From contig NC_081826.1 of NCBI RefSeq assembly GCF_030867095.1, forward strand, positions 58,107,501-58,171,500: a stretch of DNA of 64,000 nucleotides, in the 5' to 3' direction. Below are positions 1-10,931 of this stretch, piece by piece. How positions within the stretch are numbered: position 1 is the first letter of the stretch; each line of letters begins with the position of its first letter. Source of the DNA: Alligator mississippiensis. Its lineage: Eukaryota > Chordata > Crocodylia > Alligatoridae. Under the pieces are notes generated by a model. It did not search any database and was not told where the DNA came from. It saw only the letters and a list, made by a program, of their open reading frames with translations. The position numbers and the translations under genes are program-made.

Positions 1-2112
1 GCCCTAAAGGACCATGACCCCAAGGGGAGTTCAGGAAGAGTGGTTGCTCCTCAAGGGAGCGATCCTTGTTGCACAAGCTAATGCTATTCCATCTTGGAGG
101 AAAGGCAGCAAAATGGCACAGCAGCCCCCTTGGCTCTCCAGGGAACTAGCTGACCTCCTGCAGCTAAAATGAAAGGCTGACAAAGGATGGAGGACAAGAT
201 CCACCTCCAAGGAGGAATATTCTGCACTGGTCTGGACCTGCAGGGAGCGAACCAGGAAAGCCAAGGCTGCGATGGAACTCCAACTAGCTACAAGTATCAA
301 GGACAATAAAAAGGTTTTTTTTAGATATGTGGGGAGCCGGAGGAAAAGCAAGGGCAACACTGGATCCCCTGCTAAACCAGATGGGACCACTGACAACCGA
401 CGCCCAGGAAAAAGCCAACCTATTAAATGGGTACTTTGTGTCAGTCTTTCATCAGTCCCACAGGACATCCCTGCCCATTACGGGACAGGAAGGCCTGGGT
501 GAGGGAGATTCTTTGCCCTCCATCAATGCTGACCTCGTGAAGGAACACCTTGAGAGGCTGGACACCTTCAGGTCAGCCAGCCCTGACAATCTATGCCCCA
601 GGGTACTCAAGGAGCTGGCTAGCATCATAGCCCAGACCCTGACATGGATCTTTGAGAACTTCTGGTGCTCTGGTGAAGTGTCCGATGATTGGAAGAAGGC
701 CAATGTGGTGCCTATCTTCAAGAAAGGGAGGAAAGTGGATCCGACAAACTATAGGCCCATCAACATGACCTCTATCCCAGGGAAGGTCTTAGAAAAGATT
801 ATCAGAGAGGCCATTCTTAACAGACTGGCCAATGGCAACATCCTGAGGGATAGCCAGCATGGGTTTGTTGAGGGTAGGTCTTGCTTGACCAATCTTATTT
901 CTTTTACGACCAGGTGACCTATCACCTGGACAAGGGAGAAGAGCTTGATGTCATATATCTTGACTTCAAAAAAGCCTTTGATCTGGTATCCCATGATCAC
1001 CTCTTGGCAAAACTGGCCAACTGCAGCCTCAGGTCCACCACAATCTGCTGGCTGGGGAATTGGCTTAGTGGTTGGACCCAGAGGGTGGTGGTTGATGAAA
1101 GTCAAGCATCATGGTGCCCTGTGAACAGTGGGGTTCCCCAAGGCTCTGTCCTTGGACCTATATTGTTCAACATCTTCATTAATGATGTGGACATTGGAGT
1201 CAGAAGCAGACTGGCCAAGTTCACCGATGATACCAAACTCTGTGGTAAAGCATCCACACCTGAAGACAGGAGGATGATCCAGGCTGACCTTGACAGGCTC
1301 AGGAAATGGGAAGACAAGAACCTGATGGTGTTTAACACCTAAAAATGCAAGGTTTTCCACCTTGGGAAGAGAAACCAGCAGCATCCATATAGGCTCGGCA
1401 GTGCTACGCTGGCTAGCACTACGGATGAAAGGGACTTGGGGGTCATGATTGACCACAAGATGAACATAAGCCTTCAATGTGATGCTACAGCTAATCAAGT
1501 GAGCAAAACACTGGCTTGCATCCATAGATGCTTCTCAAGCAAATCCCAGGACGTCATTCTCCCATTGTACTCAGCCTTGGTGAGGCCACAGCTGGGGTAC
1601 TGAGTCCAGTTTTGGGCTCCATAATTAAAAAAGGATGTGGAGAAGCTTGAGAGAATCCATTGAAGAGCCATGCATATGATCAGAGTCAGGAAACCAGACC
1701 TTGCGACAACAGGCGAGAGCTTTGGGGCTCTTTAGTCTAGAAAAGCGTAGGCTCAGGGGCGATCTGGTGGCCACCTATAAGTTTATCAGGGGTGTTCACC
1801 AGGATCTGGGGCAATATTTGTTCACCAGAGCACCCCAAGGGATGACAAGGTTGAATGGTTATAAACTCCTGCAAGACCGTTTCAGGCTGGACATAAGGAA
1901 GAATTTCTTCACTGTCCAAGCCCCCAACGTCTGGAATAGCCTGCCACCAGAGGTGGTTCAAGCACCTACATTGAACACCTTCAAGAGAAATTTGAATGCT
2001 TATCTTGCTAGGTTCCTGTGACCCCAGCTGACTTCCTACCCCTTGGGCAGGGGGCTGGACTTGATGATCTTCCGAGGTCCCTTCCAGCCCTACTATCTAT
2101 GAAATCTATGAA
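1..2112 (+). mobile_element. CR1 LINE, cut by the left window edge
   Basis: Decayed CR1 ORF2 in shifting frames. 1-330 holds the end of the endonuclease region and linker. 327-917 and 881-1342 hold the reverse transcriptase, with GSGVPQGS-like residues (here NSGVPQGSVLGPILF) and KFTDDTK in place of FADD. 1701-2021 is the C-terminal thumb region. The 3' end is CCTTCCAGCCC followed by (ATCTATGAA)2 at 2094-2112. Several frameshifts and stops (for example after 1342 and near 1600) mark it as an old, dead copy. Confidence 0.93.
327..2021 (+). pseudogene. CR1 ORF2 reverse transcriptase, broken
   Basis: Three consecutive open segments (327-917, 881-1342, 1701-2021) together cover the RT palm and thumb. 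They are separated by at least two frameshifts and in-frame stops. The catalytic FADD is FTDD. It is not expected to be active. Confidence 0.85.
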
Positions 2113-3300
2113 ATAGGAATGATATTTCCTCAAACAAGGTATTGTCCACTTTTCACTTGAAAAATATAGTTACTGTAGGAAAATGACAAGGTTTAGGATG
2201 AGACAAATCCTATACTTAGTGTCTGATTAATTAATTCTTTGACATTGAAAACTACACCTGGAAGAGAATCCCTGTTACAAAAGCAGTATTGTGACATGTT
2301 TTTTATATTAGCATTTCTATGCTTAATAATAAAAAATACATTTTGAAACCAGGTCCTGCTTGACTTTTTTGCAAGGTGTAAAGGGTCATATAGTTTATGT
2401 ATGTGCCAGGGAGAAGGGCAGTCTCTGAGCTCAGGTGACTACCAGTAATACCCCCCTCACTAGTCCTTCTTGGCCAAACAATGATTTCATCATAGGTAGA
2501 TATCAATATTATTTGCTACCCGAAAGTGAGTCACAGGATATTCATTCCTACTTGGTCTCCAACAGCTACAAGGACAACAGCAACCAGGAGAGCCATCCTT
2601 TGCATGTTCATATTCCCCAGCTCCCATTTTGGTTTTTATGGTTATCCCCATGAGCTATTTTGATCATAGAAAATATTAATAAAAAGAGATTTGGGGATGT
2701 ATTATTGAGAATTTATTTAATTCATGTGAATTTACTTAATTCATATTGTAATAAAAATATCATAAATAGTAAATAAGACATTGCTGTTTAATGGTCTAAG
2801 ATGCATGAACAGCCAGGATCTGAAGGTAATATATATAGATATCTATATATATATATATCGATATCTATATATATATATATATATATATCTCTACACACAT
2901 GCACGCACACACACACCCACACACACACACAAAGTATATACACATCAAATTATCCAATGGCAAGGAAAAAGTCTTAAGGTATAATAAACCAAACTGGAAG
3001 GGTTCGTGTAAAAGTGCTGACAATTTTTTTTGGTAAATCTGCAGCAAAAACTCAATATGATTGTGAAATAGGTTCTAAAGGGTTCAATTGGAATGATATG
3101 CATGACTTATTTTTGGTGTCACAAATCTTGACTAAAGTGCTTAACCTGCCCAGAAATATTTTTCCCTTCCGGAAAATATAGTTAATTTATCTTATGTATT
3201 AGAATTAACTTATAAATGTAATTTGTGACCCAAATAAAATATTTTACATATTTGGACAAAAATAAATGTTTAAACAAGGAAAAAAGAGACTGGACATTCA
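2113..3300. other. AT-rich non-coding stretch with microsatellite
   Basis: No coding potential or recognised repeat apart from the microsatellite at 2828-2931. It lies between a CR1 tail and the gypsy remnant. Confidence 0.5.
2828..2931. repeat. (AT)n / (CA)n compound microsatellite
   Basis: Nearly pure AT dinucleotides at about 2828-2888, interrupted by GATATC steps, then CA-rich repeats at about 2892-2931. Likely length-polymorphic. Confidence 0.9.
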
Positions 3301-3626
3301 AATGGAGAATAGAGCTTAAAAAGCCTATCCACCCCACAGTTCATTACCAACAAAAGTTCCTCATTCCTTAAGATACAGACTAAAAGAGGAACTGGACAGA
3401 CCTATTGCTCTAAGTATCATAAGCAAGTTGGAGAAGCAACAGAGAGAGTAGTTCATTAGTCATTGTAAAATAACATGATAGAACTTATTACTTATATATA
3501 GACCTAAAAGAATCAGACATATGTAATAAAGAAACATTTTCCATTACCTACAAAGAAAGAAATCACTGGGGAGATGGCCAATGCCAAATATTTTCTACGC
3601 TTGATGCATCAGCAGGATTCTGGCAG

Positions 3627-3830
3627 GTGTTGTTAGAAAAACAGAACACACGTCTGTGCACATTCAGTCTGCCCTTTGGGAGACACTGTTTCTGCAGACT
3701 GCCATTTCAGTTATGTTTGGCACTTGAAGTGTTTCATTGGAAAATACAACAAATTTTTGATAGTATAGACCACACTGAGATTTGCATACATGATGTGTTG
3801 ATCTGGGAAAATAAAACTAGAAGAGCATGA
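3627..3830 (+). pseudogene. Gypsy-like reverse transcriptase fragment
   Basis: 67-residue open segment carrying the LPFG...LPF and DVLIW motifs of the gypsy RT palm. The first catalytic Asp is His, so it is catalytically dead. The frame extends upstream without its own start to about 3575. Confidence 0.65.
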
Positions 3831-4095
3831 CCAGAAGTTCCAATAAGCTTTGAAAAGAATCAGAGCTTTTGGCTAAAGATAAATGTAAATTCTATATTGG
3901 AAATAGCACACCTGGGAGGGATGATAATACAGTAAGATGTACAGGTAGATCACAGTGATGTTGACACCATCACCAACATGTCTGCCTTACTGACAGAGAG
4001 GAGATACAATGATTCCTTGTAATGACAGACTTTTCAGGAACATTTCTGGCTAATTTAGCTGCCTTCACTAGCAGCTTGAGAGCTGGTACAAAGGT

Positions 4096-4302
4096 GTGCA
4101 ATCAACAGAGGATGCAAATGTAAATTCAAGCTTGAGAAGTAGTTGGGCTGCAATCCTGATGGACCATGAGAATAAGTACACATCTAAAAAAATCCATAGG
4201 CACCTTCAAAAGGGCATTACCTCAGTCCTCTCACAACAGTATGGCTACAACTGGAGACCGAAGGCTTATGCATCACAGGTGTTGATAAAAACTGCGGACT
4301 AG
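4096..4302 (+). pseudogene. Gypsy-like RNase H fragment
   Basis: 68-residue open segment ending shortly after the AYASQ...TAD motif. In gypsy pol this block precedes the Y-x-x-x-E helix, which continues beyond the stop. It lies in the same order and strand as the RT fragment. Confidence 0.55.
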
Positions 4303-4560
4303 TATACTCAACTGGAGGAGAACTTGGATTTGGTCCACAGGTGCAAAAAATCCATGCCTTTATTTATGTAAGACCTATGTAAGTTGAAACTGATCATAAA
4401 TCACTTATTGCCACAGACTAAAAGGGACTGGCAAACACCTCTCTTGCAAAAAGAGAGATTATTTTTTCAGCTACATTTGTATATTTTGTGAAATGAATAC
4501 AATCCTGGGATTGCTTTGGTGGCTGTAAACATATTCTCCAGAGCTTTTGACAAAGCTACA

Positions 4561-5059
4561 GTGCTCTAAAACCCAGATCTAATTTGAATCTGATTAAACA
4601 AACAAGACACTTGTTCAATCACAGATTAAATAGGGACTGTGATTACCAGAACTACTGTTTAGGAGGATCACCTGGTGAAAGTAGCTAAGAACTTAGCATG
4701 GAATGTCTGGGACAGCATGGTATCAGTTTTATTATTGCCATAAGAGGAAGCTGTGAGGACCAGATGAGATTTTAGATTTTTATCTAAATAGACTAGCCAA
4801 TTGCCCATCAAGAATGACAGGGCAGGAAGAGGGGGCAGGGATGGAGGGCTGCCACCTAACACCCCATGCTGCCACTGTTCTGCCTCTTGCAGGGAGTTCT
4901 GCCTCTTGCAGTCCCACCCCCTGTCCAGTCCTCAGCATGACTTGGGAATCATGGCAGCACTCCCCAGAACATTCTGATTGGCTGTTTCCATCAGCCAATC
5001 CAAGCACGAATAAAGCATTACAGAAAAACAGGCAGACAGACAGACTTTTATAATATTAG
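4561..5059. other. Unannotated stretch
   Basis: A GC-richer patch at 4800-5000 is flanked by AT-rich sequence. The short open frames overlap on both strands and resemble nothing I recognise. Confidence 0.4.
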
Positions 5060-5905
5060 AATGATGGCTAAGGTATTCCAGATAATATATATTCCAAAGA
5101 ATACAAGAATGTGAGAAACAGGTGCATCCTGCAGATCAATATCTGGCTACGCAAATGGTGTCACTGGCAGGGCTTTGGCTTCTTTGACCAATGGATGTTG
5201 TTCTAAGAAGGAGGAATGCTAGGAAGAGATGGATCCACATGGTGAAGAGAGGAAAGAGCATCTTCGTAGACAGGCTCCCTTACCTAGTGAGGAGGACTTT
5301 AAACTAGGTTTTCAGGGTGATAGAGTCCAAAGCCCTGAGGTAAATGGGGAAGCAGGAGACCTAGAGGAAGAGCAAGCAGGAGGGAGCAATAGGGAAGGTG
5401 TTCTCATACTTCCTGAGAAATCAGGGCAATCTACTAGTTACCTCAAGTGTCCGTACGTGAATGCACGGAGCCTGGGAAACAAGCAAGAAGAATTGGAAGT
5501 CCTTGCACAGTCACAGAACTATGACATGATTGGAATAACAGAGACTTGGCAGGACAGCTTGCTTGACTGGACCACAGTCATGGATGGGTACAAACTGTTC
5601 AGGATAGACAGGCAGGGGAGAAGAGGAGGAAGAGTTGCACTTTTACATAAAGAGCCATATGACTGCTTACAAATCCAGTATGAAACTGGAGATAGGCCTG
5701 TTGAAAGTTTCTGGGTTAAGATTAGAAGGGAAGGCAACAAGGGTGATGTTGTGATGGGGGTCTGCTATAGACCACCAGACCAGGAGGAAATGGTAGGTGA
5801 GGCTTTCTTCAAGCAGCTAGCAGAAGTTTTCTGGTCACAACCCCTGGTTCTCATGGGGGACTTCAGTCACCCTGACATCTGCCGAGAGGGCAATATAGTA
5901 GATTC
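5060..5905 (+). mobile_element. CR1 LINE (outer copy), 5' part
   Basis: CR1 ORF1/ORF2 boundary and endonuclease start. 5229-5909 is open for 226 residues and holds an APE-type endonuclease: VNARSLGNKQEEL, GITETWQD (catalytic Glu), GRRGGRVALL, CYRPPDQ and LMGDFSHPDIC (catalytic Asp). The frame is then cut by a minus-strand CR1. The same frame resumes at about 8609. Confidence 0.9.
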
Positions 5906-5909
5906 ATAG
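5229..5909 (+). pseudogene. CR1 ORF2 endonuclease domain, interrupted
   Basis: 226 residues of APE-like endonuclease with the TETW and GDF motifs visible. The last few codons come from the inserted element. The missing C-terminal half (around SVRDNF and TRG) is found at 8611-8800. Confidence 0.85.
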
Positions 5910-5990
5910 ATTCATAGATGTTAGGGTCGGAAGGGACCTCAATAGATCATCGGGCCCGACCCCCTGCATAAGCAGGAAAGAGTCCTGGGT

Positions 5991-7742
5991 CTAGATGACC
6001 CCAGTTAGATGCTCATCTAACCTCCTCTTGAAGACCCCCAGGGTAGGGGAGAGCACCACCTCCCTTGGGAGCCCGTTCCAGACCTTGGCCACTCGAACTG
6101 TGAAGAAGTTCCTCCTAATGTCCAAACTAAATCTGCTCTCTTCTAGCTTGTGGCCATTATTTCTTGTAACCCCCGGGGGCGCCTTGGTGAATAAAAACTC
6201 ACCAATTCCCTTCTGTGCCCCCCTGATGAACTTATAGGCAGCCACAAGGTCGCCTCTCAACCTTCTCTTGCGGAGGCTGAAAAGGTCCAATTTCTCTAGT
6301 CTCTCCTCATAGGGCTTGGTCTGCAGGCCCTTGACCATACGAGTGGCCCTTCTCTGGACCCTCTCCAGGTTATCCACATCCCTCTTGAATTGCGGTGCCC
6401 AGAATTGCACGCAGTACTCCAACTGCGGTCTAACCAGCGCCCAATAGAGGGGAAGTATCACCTCCTTGGACCTATTTGTCATGCATCTGCTGATGCACGA
6501 TAAAGTGCCATTGGCTTTTTTGATGGCTTCGTCACACTGCCGACTCATGTTCATCTTGGAGTCCACTAGGACTCCAAGATCCCTTTCCACTTCCATGCCA
6601 CCCAGCAGGTCATTTCCTAGGCTGTAGGTGTGCTGGACATTCTTCCTCCCTAGGTGCAGCACTTTGCATTTCTCCTTGTTGAACTGCATTCTGTTGGTTT
6701 CTGCCCACTTGTCCAACCTGTCCAGATCTGCTTGCAGCTGTTCCCTGCCCTCCAGCGTGTCCACATCTCCCCATAGCTTTGTGTCATCTGCAAACTTGGA
6801 CAGAGTACATTTCACTCCCTTGTCCAAGTCACTGATGAAGACATTAAAGAGTATCGGTCCAAGGACCGAGCCCTGCGGGACCCCACTGCCCACATCCTTC
6901 CAGGTCGAAACCGATCCATCCACCACAACTGTCTGGGTGCGACCCTCCAGCCAATTCGCCACCCACCAGACTGTGTAGTCATCCAAGTCAAAGCCTCTTA
7001 ACTTGTTCACCAGTATGGGGTGGGATACCGTATCGAAGGCCTTCCTGAAGTCTAAGTATACGACATCCACCCCTCCTCCTGTGTCCAGGCGTTTCGTAAC
7101 CTGGTCATAAAAAGAAACTAGATTGGTCAGGCACAACCTGCCTGCCACAAACCCGTGCTGATTTCCCCTCAGCATAATTTGTCCTGCCGGGCTCTCACAA
7201 ATGTGAGCCTTGATAATTTTTTCAAAGACTTTGCCAAGGATGGAGGTGAGACTGACAGGTCTATAGTTGCCCGGGTCCTCCTTCCTCCCCTTTTTGAAAA
7301 TGGGGACCACGTTGGCCCTTTTCCAGTCCTCCGGGACTTGGCCCATGCGCCACGAGCGTTCAAATATTCCCGCCAGTGGCTCTGCAATGATGTCGGCCAG
7401 TGCCTTCAGCACCCTCAGATGGAGCTCATCCGGGCCTGCCGACTTAAAGGCATCCAGTTCTTCCAAGTGACTCTGCACCATTTCAGGGTCTACGCATGGA
7501 AGTCTGGCACCTTGCTGCTGCCTCTCTACAACCCCAGTGAGAGACTTGTCGTGCCCCTCGCTTAGGAACACTGATGCAAAGAACTCATTGAGGAGTTCAG
7601 CCTTGTCCCCCCTGTCCGTCACCAATTGTTTCTGCCCATTTAGCAGGGGTCCTATTCCTCCCTGGGCCTTCCTTTTACTCCCTATATATCTAAAAAACAA
7701 TTTCTTGTTGTCTTTTACTTGGGTTGCCATCCTCAGCTCCAT
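5991..7742 (-). pseudogene. CR1 ORF2 reverse transcriptase, long open frame (583 aa)
   Basis: Uninterrupted 583 codons covering the RT and C-terminal domains. Motifs are [71 protein letters not shown], intact catalytic FADD (codons 6794-6783) and a C-terminal KVWNGLPREVV motif. The element lacks the 5' half of ORF2 and the frame breaks between 7742 and 7917, so it is not autonomous. The intact catalytic residues suggest recent insertion. Confidence 0.88.
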
Positions 7743-7916
7743 GGTAGCTTTGGCCCGTCTAACTGCCTCCCTACAAGCACGAGCAGAGGAGGTATATTCA
7801 TCTTTGGTGATCTCTCCCTGTTTCCACTTTTTATGTGCTCCCCTTTTGTCCCTTAGGCTGCTCTGGATTTCTCTGGTCAGCCATGGAAGCCTCCTGGCCC
7901 CTTTCCCTCTTTTGCC

Positions 7917-8608
7917 TCACTCGGGGATCGTCTTGCTTTGTGCCCGAAGGATCGTTTCCTTAAGGCACAGCCACCCTTCTTGGGCTTCCATCTCTTCAAA
8001 TCTCCTACTCTGCAGTGTGTCCTTGACTAATAGCCTGAGTTCATTGAAATCAGCTTTCCTAAAGTCTAGCACTTTCACCCTACTAGTTACCTTACCCACT
8101 CGCCGTCTTATGGTGAATTCTATTATTAGGTGATCACTGTCCCCCAGATGGCTACCGATCTGGAGGTCCGCTACCATGTCATCTCCCGTTGCCAATACCA
8201 GATCCAGTATGGCATTCCCCCTAGTGGGACCGTGTACCTCCTGAGTCAGGTGGAGGTCCTGTACACAGGTTAGAAACCTGCGTGAGCGATGGGACCTTGC
8301 TGTCTGTGACTCCCAGCAGATGTCCGGGTAGTTTAGGTCCCCCATGACTACCGCCTCTTTAGCTTTTATGGTCTCCAAGATTTGCCTCAGGAGCCCCGAA
8401 TCTCTTTCTTCCCCTTGATGTGGGGTTCTGTAGCAGACCCCTACCACCAAATCCCTTTCTCCTTGCCCCCCATGTAGCCTAACCCACAATCCTTCTACTT
8501 CCTCACCCTTGGATTCCGTCTTGATGAGGGTTGATGTATATTGCTCACTGACATAGAGTGCAACCCCTCCCACTTTCTTCCCTACCCTGTCCTTAGTGCG
8601 CAGGTAAT
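7917..8608 (-). pseudogene. CR1 ORF2 endonuclease C-terminal part, truncated
   Basis: Reads VVGVCYRTP, AVVMGDLNYPDICW, DLVLATGDD and HLGDSDHLIIEF, the C-terminal half of the endonuclease. It is 5'-truncated at about 8608 and stopped at 7917. The open frame continues past 8608 into the outer element by chance. Confidence 0.8.
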
Positions 8609-10931
8609 CTAGGAAGTTTTTGGAGAGTGTTAGGGACAACTTCCTGGTGCATGTGTTGCAGAGGCCAACTAGGGGCCATGTTCTTCTTGACCTGCTGCTT
8701 ATGAACAGGGAAGAATTGGTGGGGAATGTAGTAGTGGGTGGCAACTTGGGCAGCGGTAACTATGAGATGATTGAGCTCAGGATACTGAGAAAAGGAAGGC
8801 TGGAAAGCAGCAGAGTAACAACCTTGGACTTTAGAAAAGCAGGCATCAACTTTCTTAGGGAACTCATGAGCACAATCCCCTGGGAAGCCGGTCTGAGGGG
8901 GAGAGCAGTCCAGGACAGCTGGCTATGCTTTAAAGAAGCCTTACTGAGAGTACAGGAACAAGCAATCCTAATGCACAGGAAAACTAGCAAGTATGGAAGA
9001 AGCCCAGCTTGGCTTAGCAGGGAACTCTTCAGTAAACCAAGTCACAAAAAGAAAGCTTATAAGTGGACTTTTGGACAAATAAATAGGGAGAAGTATAAGA
9101 GTATTCATTGGGCATGTGGGGATGAAGCCCAGAAGGCCAAAGCACAACTGGAATTACAGCTAGCAAGGGACATGAAGGGTTTCTACAAGTTTGTCAATAG
9201 CAAGAGAAGGATCAGGGAAAATGTAGGTCCCTTGCTGAATGGGGGAGGCAACCTAGTGACAGAGGATGCAGAAAAGGCTGAAGTGCTCAATGTCCTTTTT
9301 GCCTCAGTCTTCATCGGCAAGGTCAGCTCCCAGACTACTGCACCAGACAGCACAGGTTGCCGAGGAGGTGAGCAGCCAACAGTGGTGAAAAAACAGGTTA
9401 GGGACTATTTACAAAAGCTGGACAAGTCCATGGGGTCAGATGGGATGCACCTGAGGGTGCTGAGGGAGTTGGCTGATGAGATTACAGAGCCACAGGGCAT
9501 CATCTTTGAAAACTCATGGCAATCAGGAGATGTCCCGGATGACTGGAAATGGGTGCCCATATTTAAAAAAGAGAAAAAGGAGGATTCAGGGAACTACAGA
9601 CCAGTCAACCTCACCTCAGTCCCTGGAAAAATTATGGAGCAGATCCTCAAGAATCCATTTCTAAGCAGTTGGAGAAGAAGGTGATTAGGAACAGTCAGCA
9701 TGGATTCACCAAGGGCAAGTCATGCCTGACCAACCTAATTGCCTTCTATGATGAGGTGACTGGCTCTGAGGATGTGGAGAGACCACTGGATGTGAAATAC
9801 CTGGATTTAGCAAGGCTTTTGATACGGACTCCCACAACATTCTCACAGGCAAGATAAGGAAGTATGGGCTGGATGAAACAACTGTAAGAAAAGAACATGT
9901 ATAGAAAACTGGCTGGAGCATTGGGGTCAGAGGATAGTAATCAATAGCTTGATGTCTGGTTGGCAGCCAGAAACAACTCGGGTGCCCCACAGGTTGGCCT
10001 GGGGCTGGTTTTGTTCAATGCCAACAACCTGGAAGATGGCATAGAGTGTGCCGTCATGACACCAAGCAGGGGGGAGTACTAGATATGCTGGAAGGTAGGA
10101 CTAGGATTCAGAGTAACCTACAGAAATTGGAGGATTGGACCAAAAGAAATCTCATGAGGCTCAACAAGGACAAGTGCAAAGTCCTGTACTTAAGACAGAA
10201 CAATCCCATGTATCAGTACAGGATGTAGCCTGACTGGCTGGGCAGCAGCTCTGCAGAAAAGGACCTAGGGGTTAAAGCTGACAATAAGCTGAATATGAGC
10301 CAACAGTGTGCCCTTGTTGCCAAGAAGGCTAACAGCATACTGGGGTGCATTGGTAGGAGATCAAGGGAAGTGATTATTTCCCTCTATTGGGAAGGCCACA
10401 TCTGGAGTGCTATGTTTAGTTCCCCCCCCCCCCCCCTCCTACCCCACAGAAAGGATGCAGACAAATTGAAGAGACTCCAGTGGAAAGCAATGAAAGTGGT
10501 GAGGGGGCTAGGGCACATGACTTATGAGGAAAGACTTAGGGAACTGGGCTGATTTAGTCTATAAAAGAGGAGACTGAGAGGGGATTTAATGACAGCCTTC
10601 AACTATCAGCAGGGGGGGTTTGAAAGAGGATGGAGATAGACATTTCTCATTCGTGGCAGATGACAGAATAGGGAGCAATGGTTTCAAGCTTCAGCAAGGG
10701 AAATTAGGTTAGATATTAGGAAGATTTTTTTTTTTTACTAGGAGTGTAGTAAAACACCGGAACAGGTTACCCAGAGAGGTGGTGGAAGCTCCATCCTTGG
10801 AGGTTTTCAAGACCCGGCTAGACAAAGCTTTGGCTGGGATGACCTAATTGGGGATGGTCCTGCTTTGAGAAGGGGGTTGGACTAGATGCTCCTCAGGTCC
10901 CTTCCAACCCTAATTTTCTCTGATTCTATGA
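8609..10931 (+). mobile_element. CR1 LINE (outer copy), 3' part
   Basis: Resumes the endonuclease of 5060-5905: 8611-9684 is open for 354 codons through [11 protein letters not shown], the linker and the RT start ([22 protein letters not shown]). 9669-10900 continues in broken frames, with PSLYWE and YEERLRELG-like segments. It contains a poly-C run at 10422-10436 and a poly-T run near 10726. The 3' end is TCCCTTCCAACCCTAA and GATTCTATGA at 10898-10931. Confidence 0.9.
8620..9684 (+). pseudogene. CR1 ORF2 endonuclease-to-RT segment of the outer copy
   Basis: 354 codons open. The start Met at 8620 is an accident of the ORF call; the true frame comes from upstream. It is frameshifted within the RT near 9670 and shows several further breaks to 10552, so it is dead. 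Confidence 0.8.

Larger units (their letters stand above)
3310..4560 (+). mobile_element. Ty3/gypsy-type LTR retrotransposon pol remnant
   Basis: Interrupted reading frames resemble gypsy pol in the correct order. About 3315-3420 holds a pre-RT segment (PIHP, then an ELDR-like helix). 3575-3830 holds the RT core, with DASAGFWQ, SLPFGRHCFCRLPF and an (H)DVLIW motif in place of the catalytic DD. 4096-4500 resembles the RNase H domain, with AAILMDHE, a WRP.AYASQ motif and a TADxYTQLEE motif. Many stops and frameshifts are present. No LTRs were recognised at either end. Family assignment is by motif order and not by search. Confidence 0.7.
5906..8608 (-). mobile_element. Nested CR1 LINE, 5'-truncated, inserted in the outer CR1
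   Basis: The 3' end is at the left: GGTCGGAAGGGACC followed leftwards by (ATTCATAG)n on the plus strand at 5906-5925. It runs leftwards in its own sense from about 8608, where the frame enters the endonuclease at YLRTKDR...GGVALYV. About 2.7 kb with a long open RT frame. Sequence on both sides belongs to one plus-strand CR1. I see no clear target duplication at the junctions. Confidence 0.93.

Noticed and set aside
5904..8612. Target-site duplication around the nested CR1 at 5906-8608
   Set aside because: Flanks share only two or three bases; insufficient to call.
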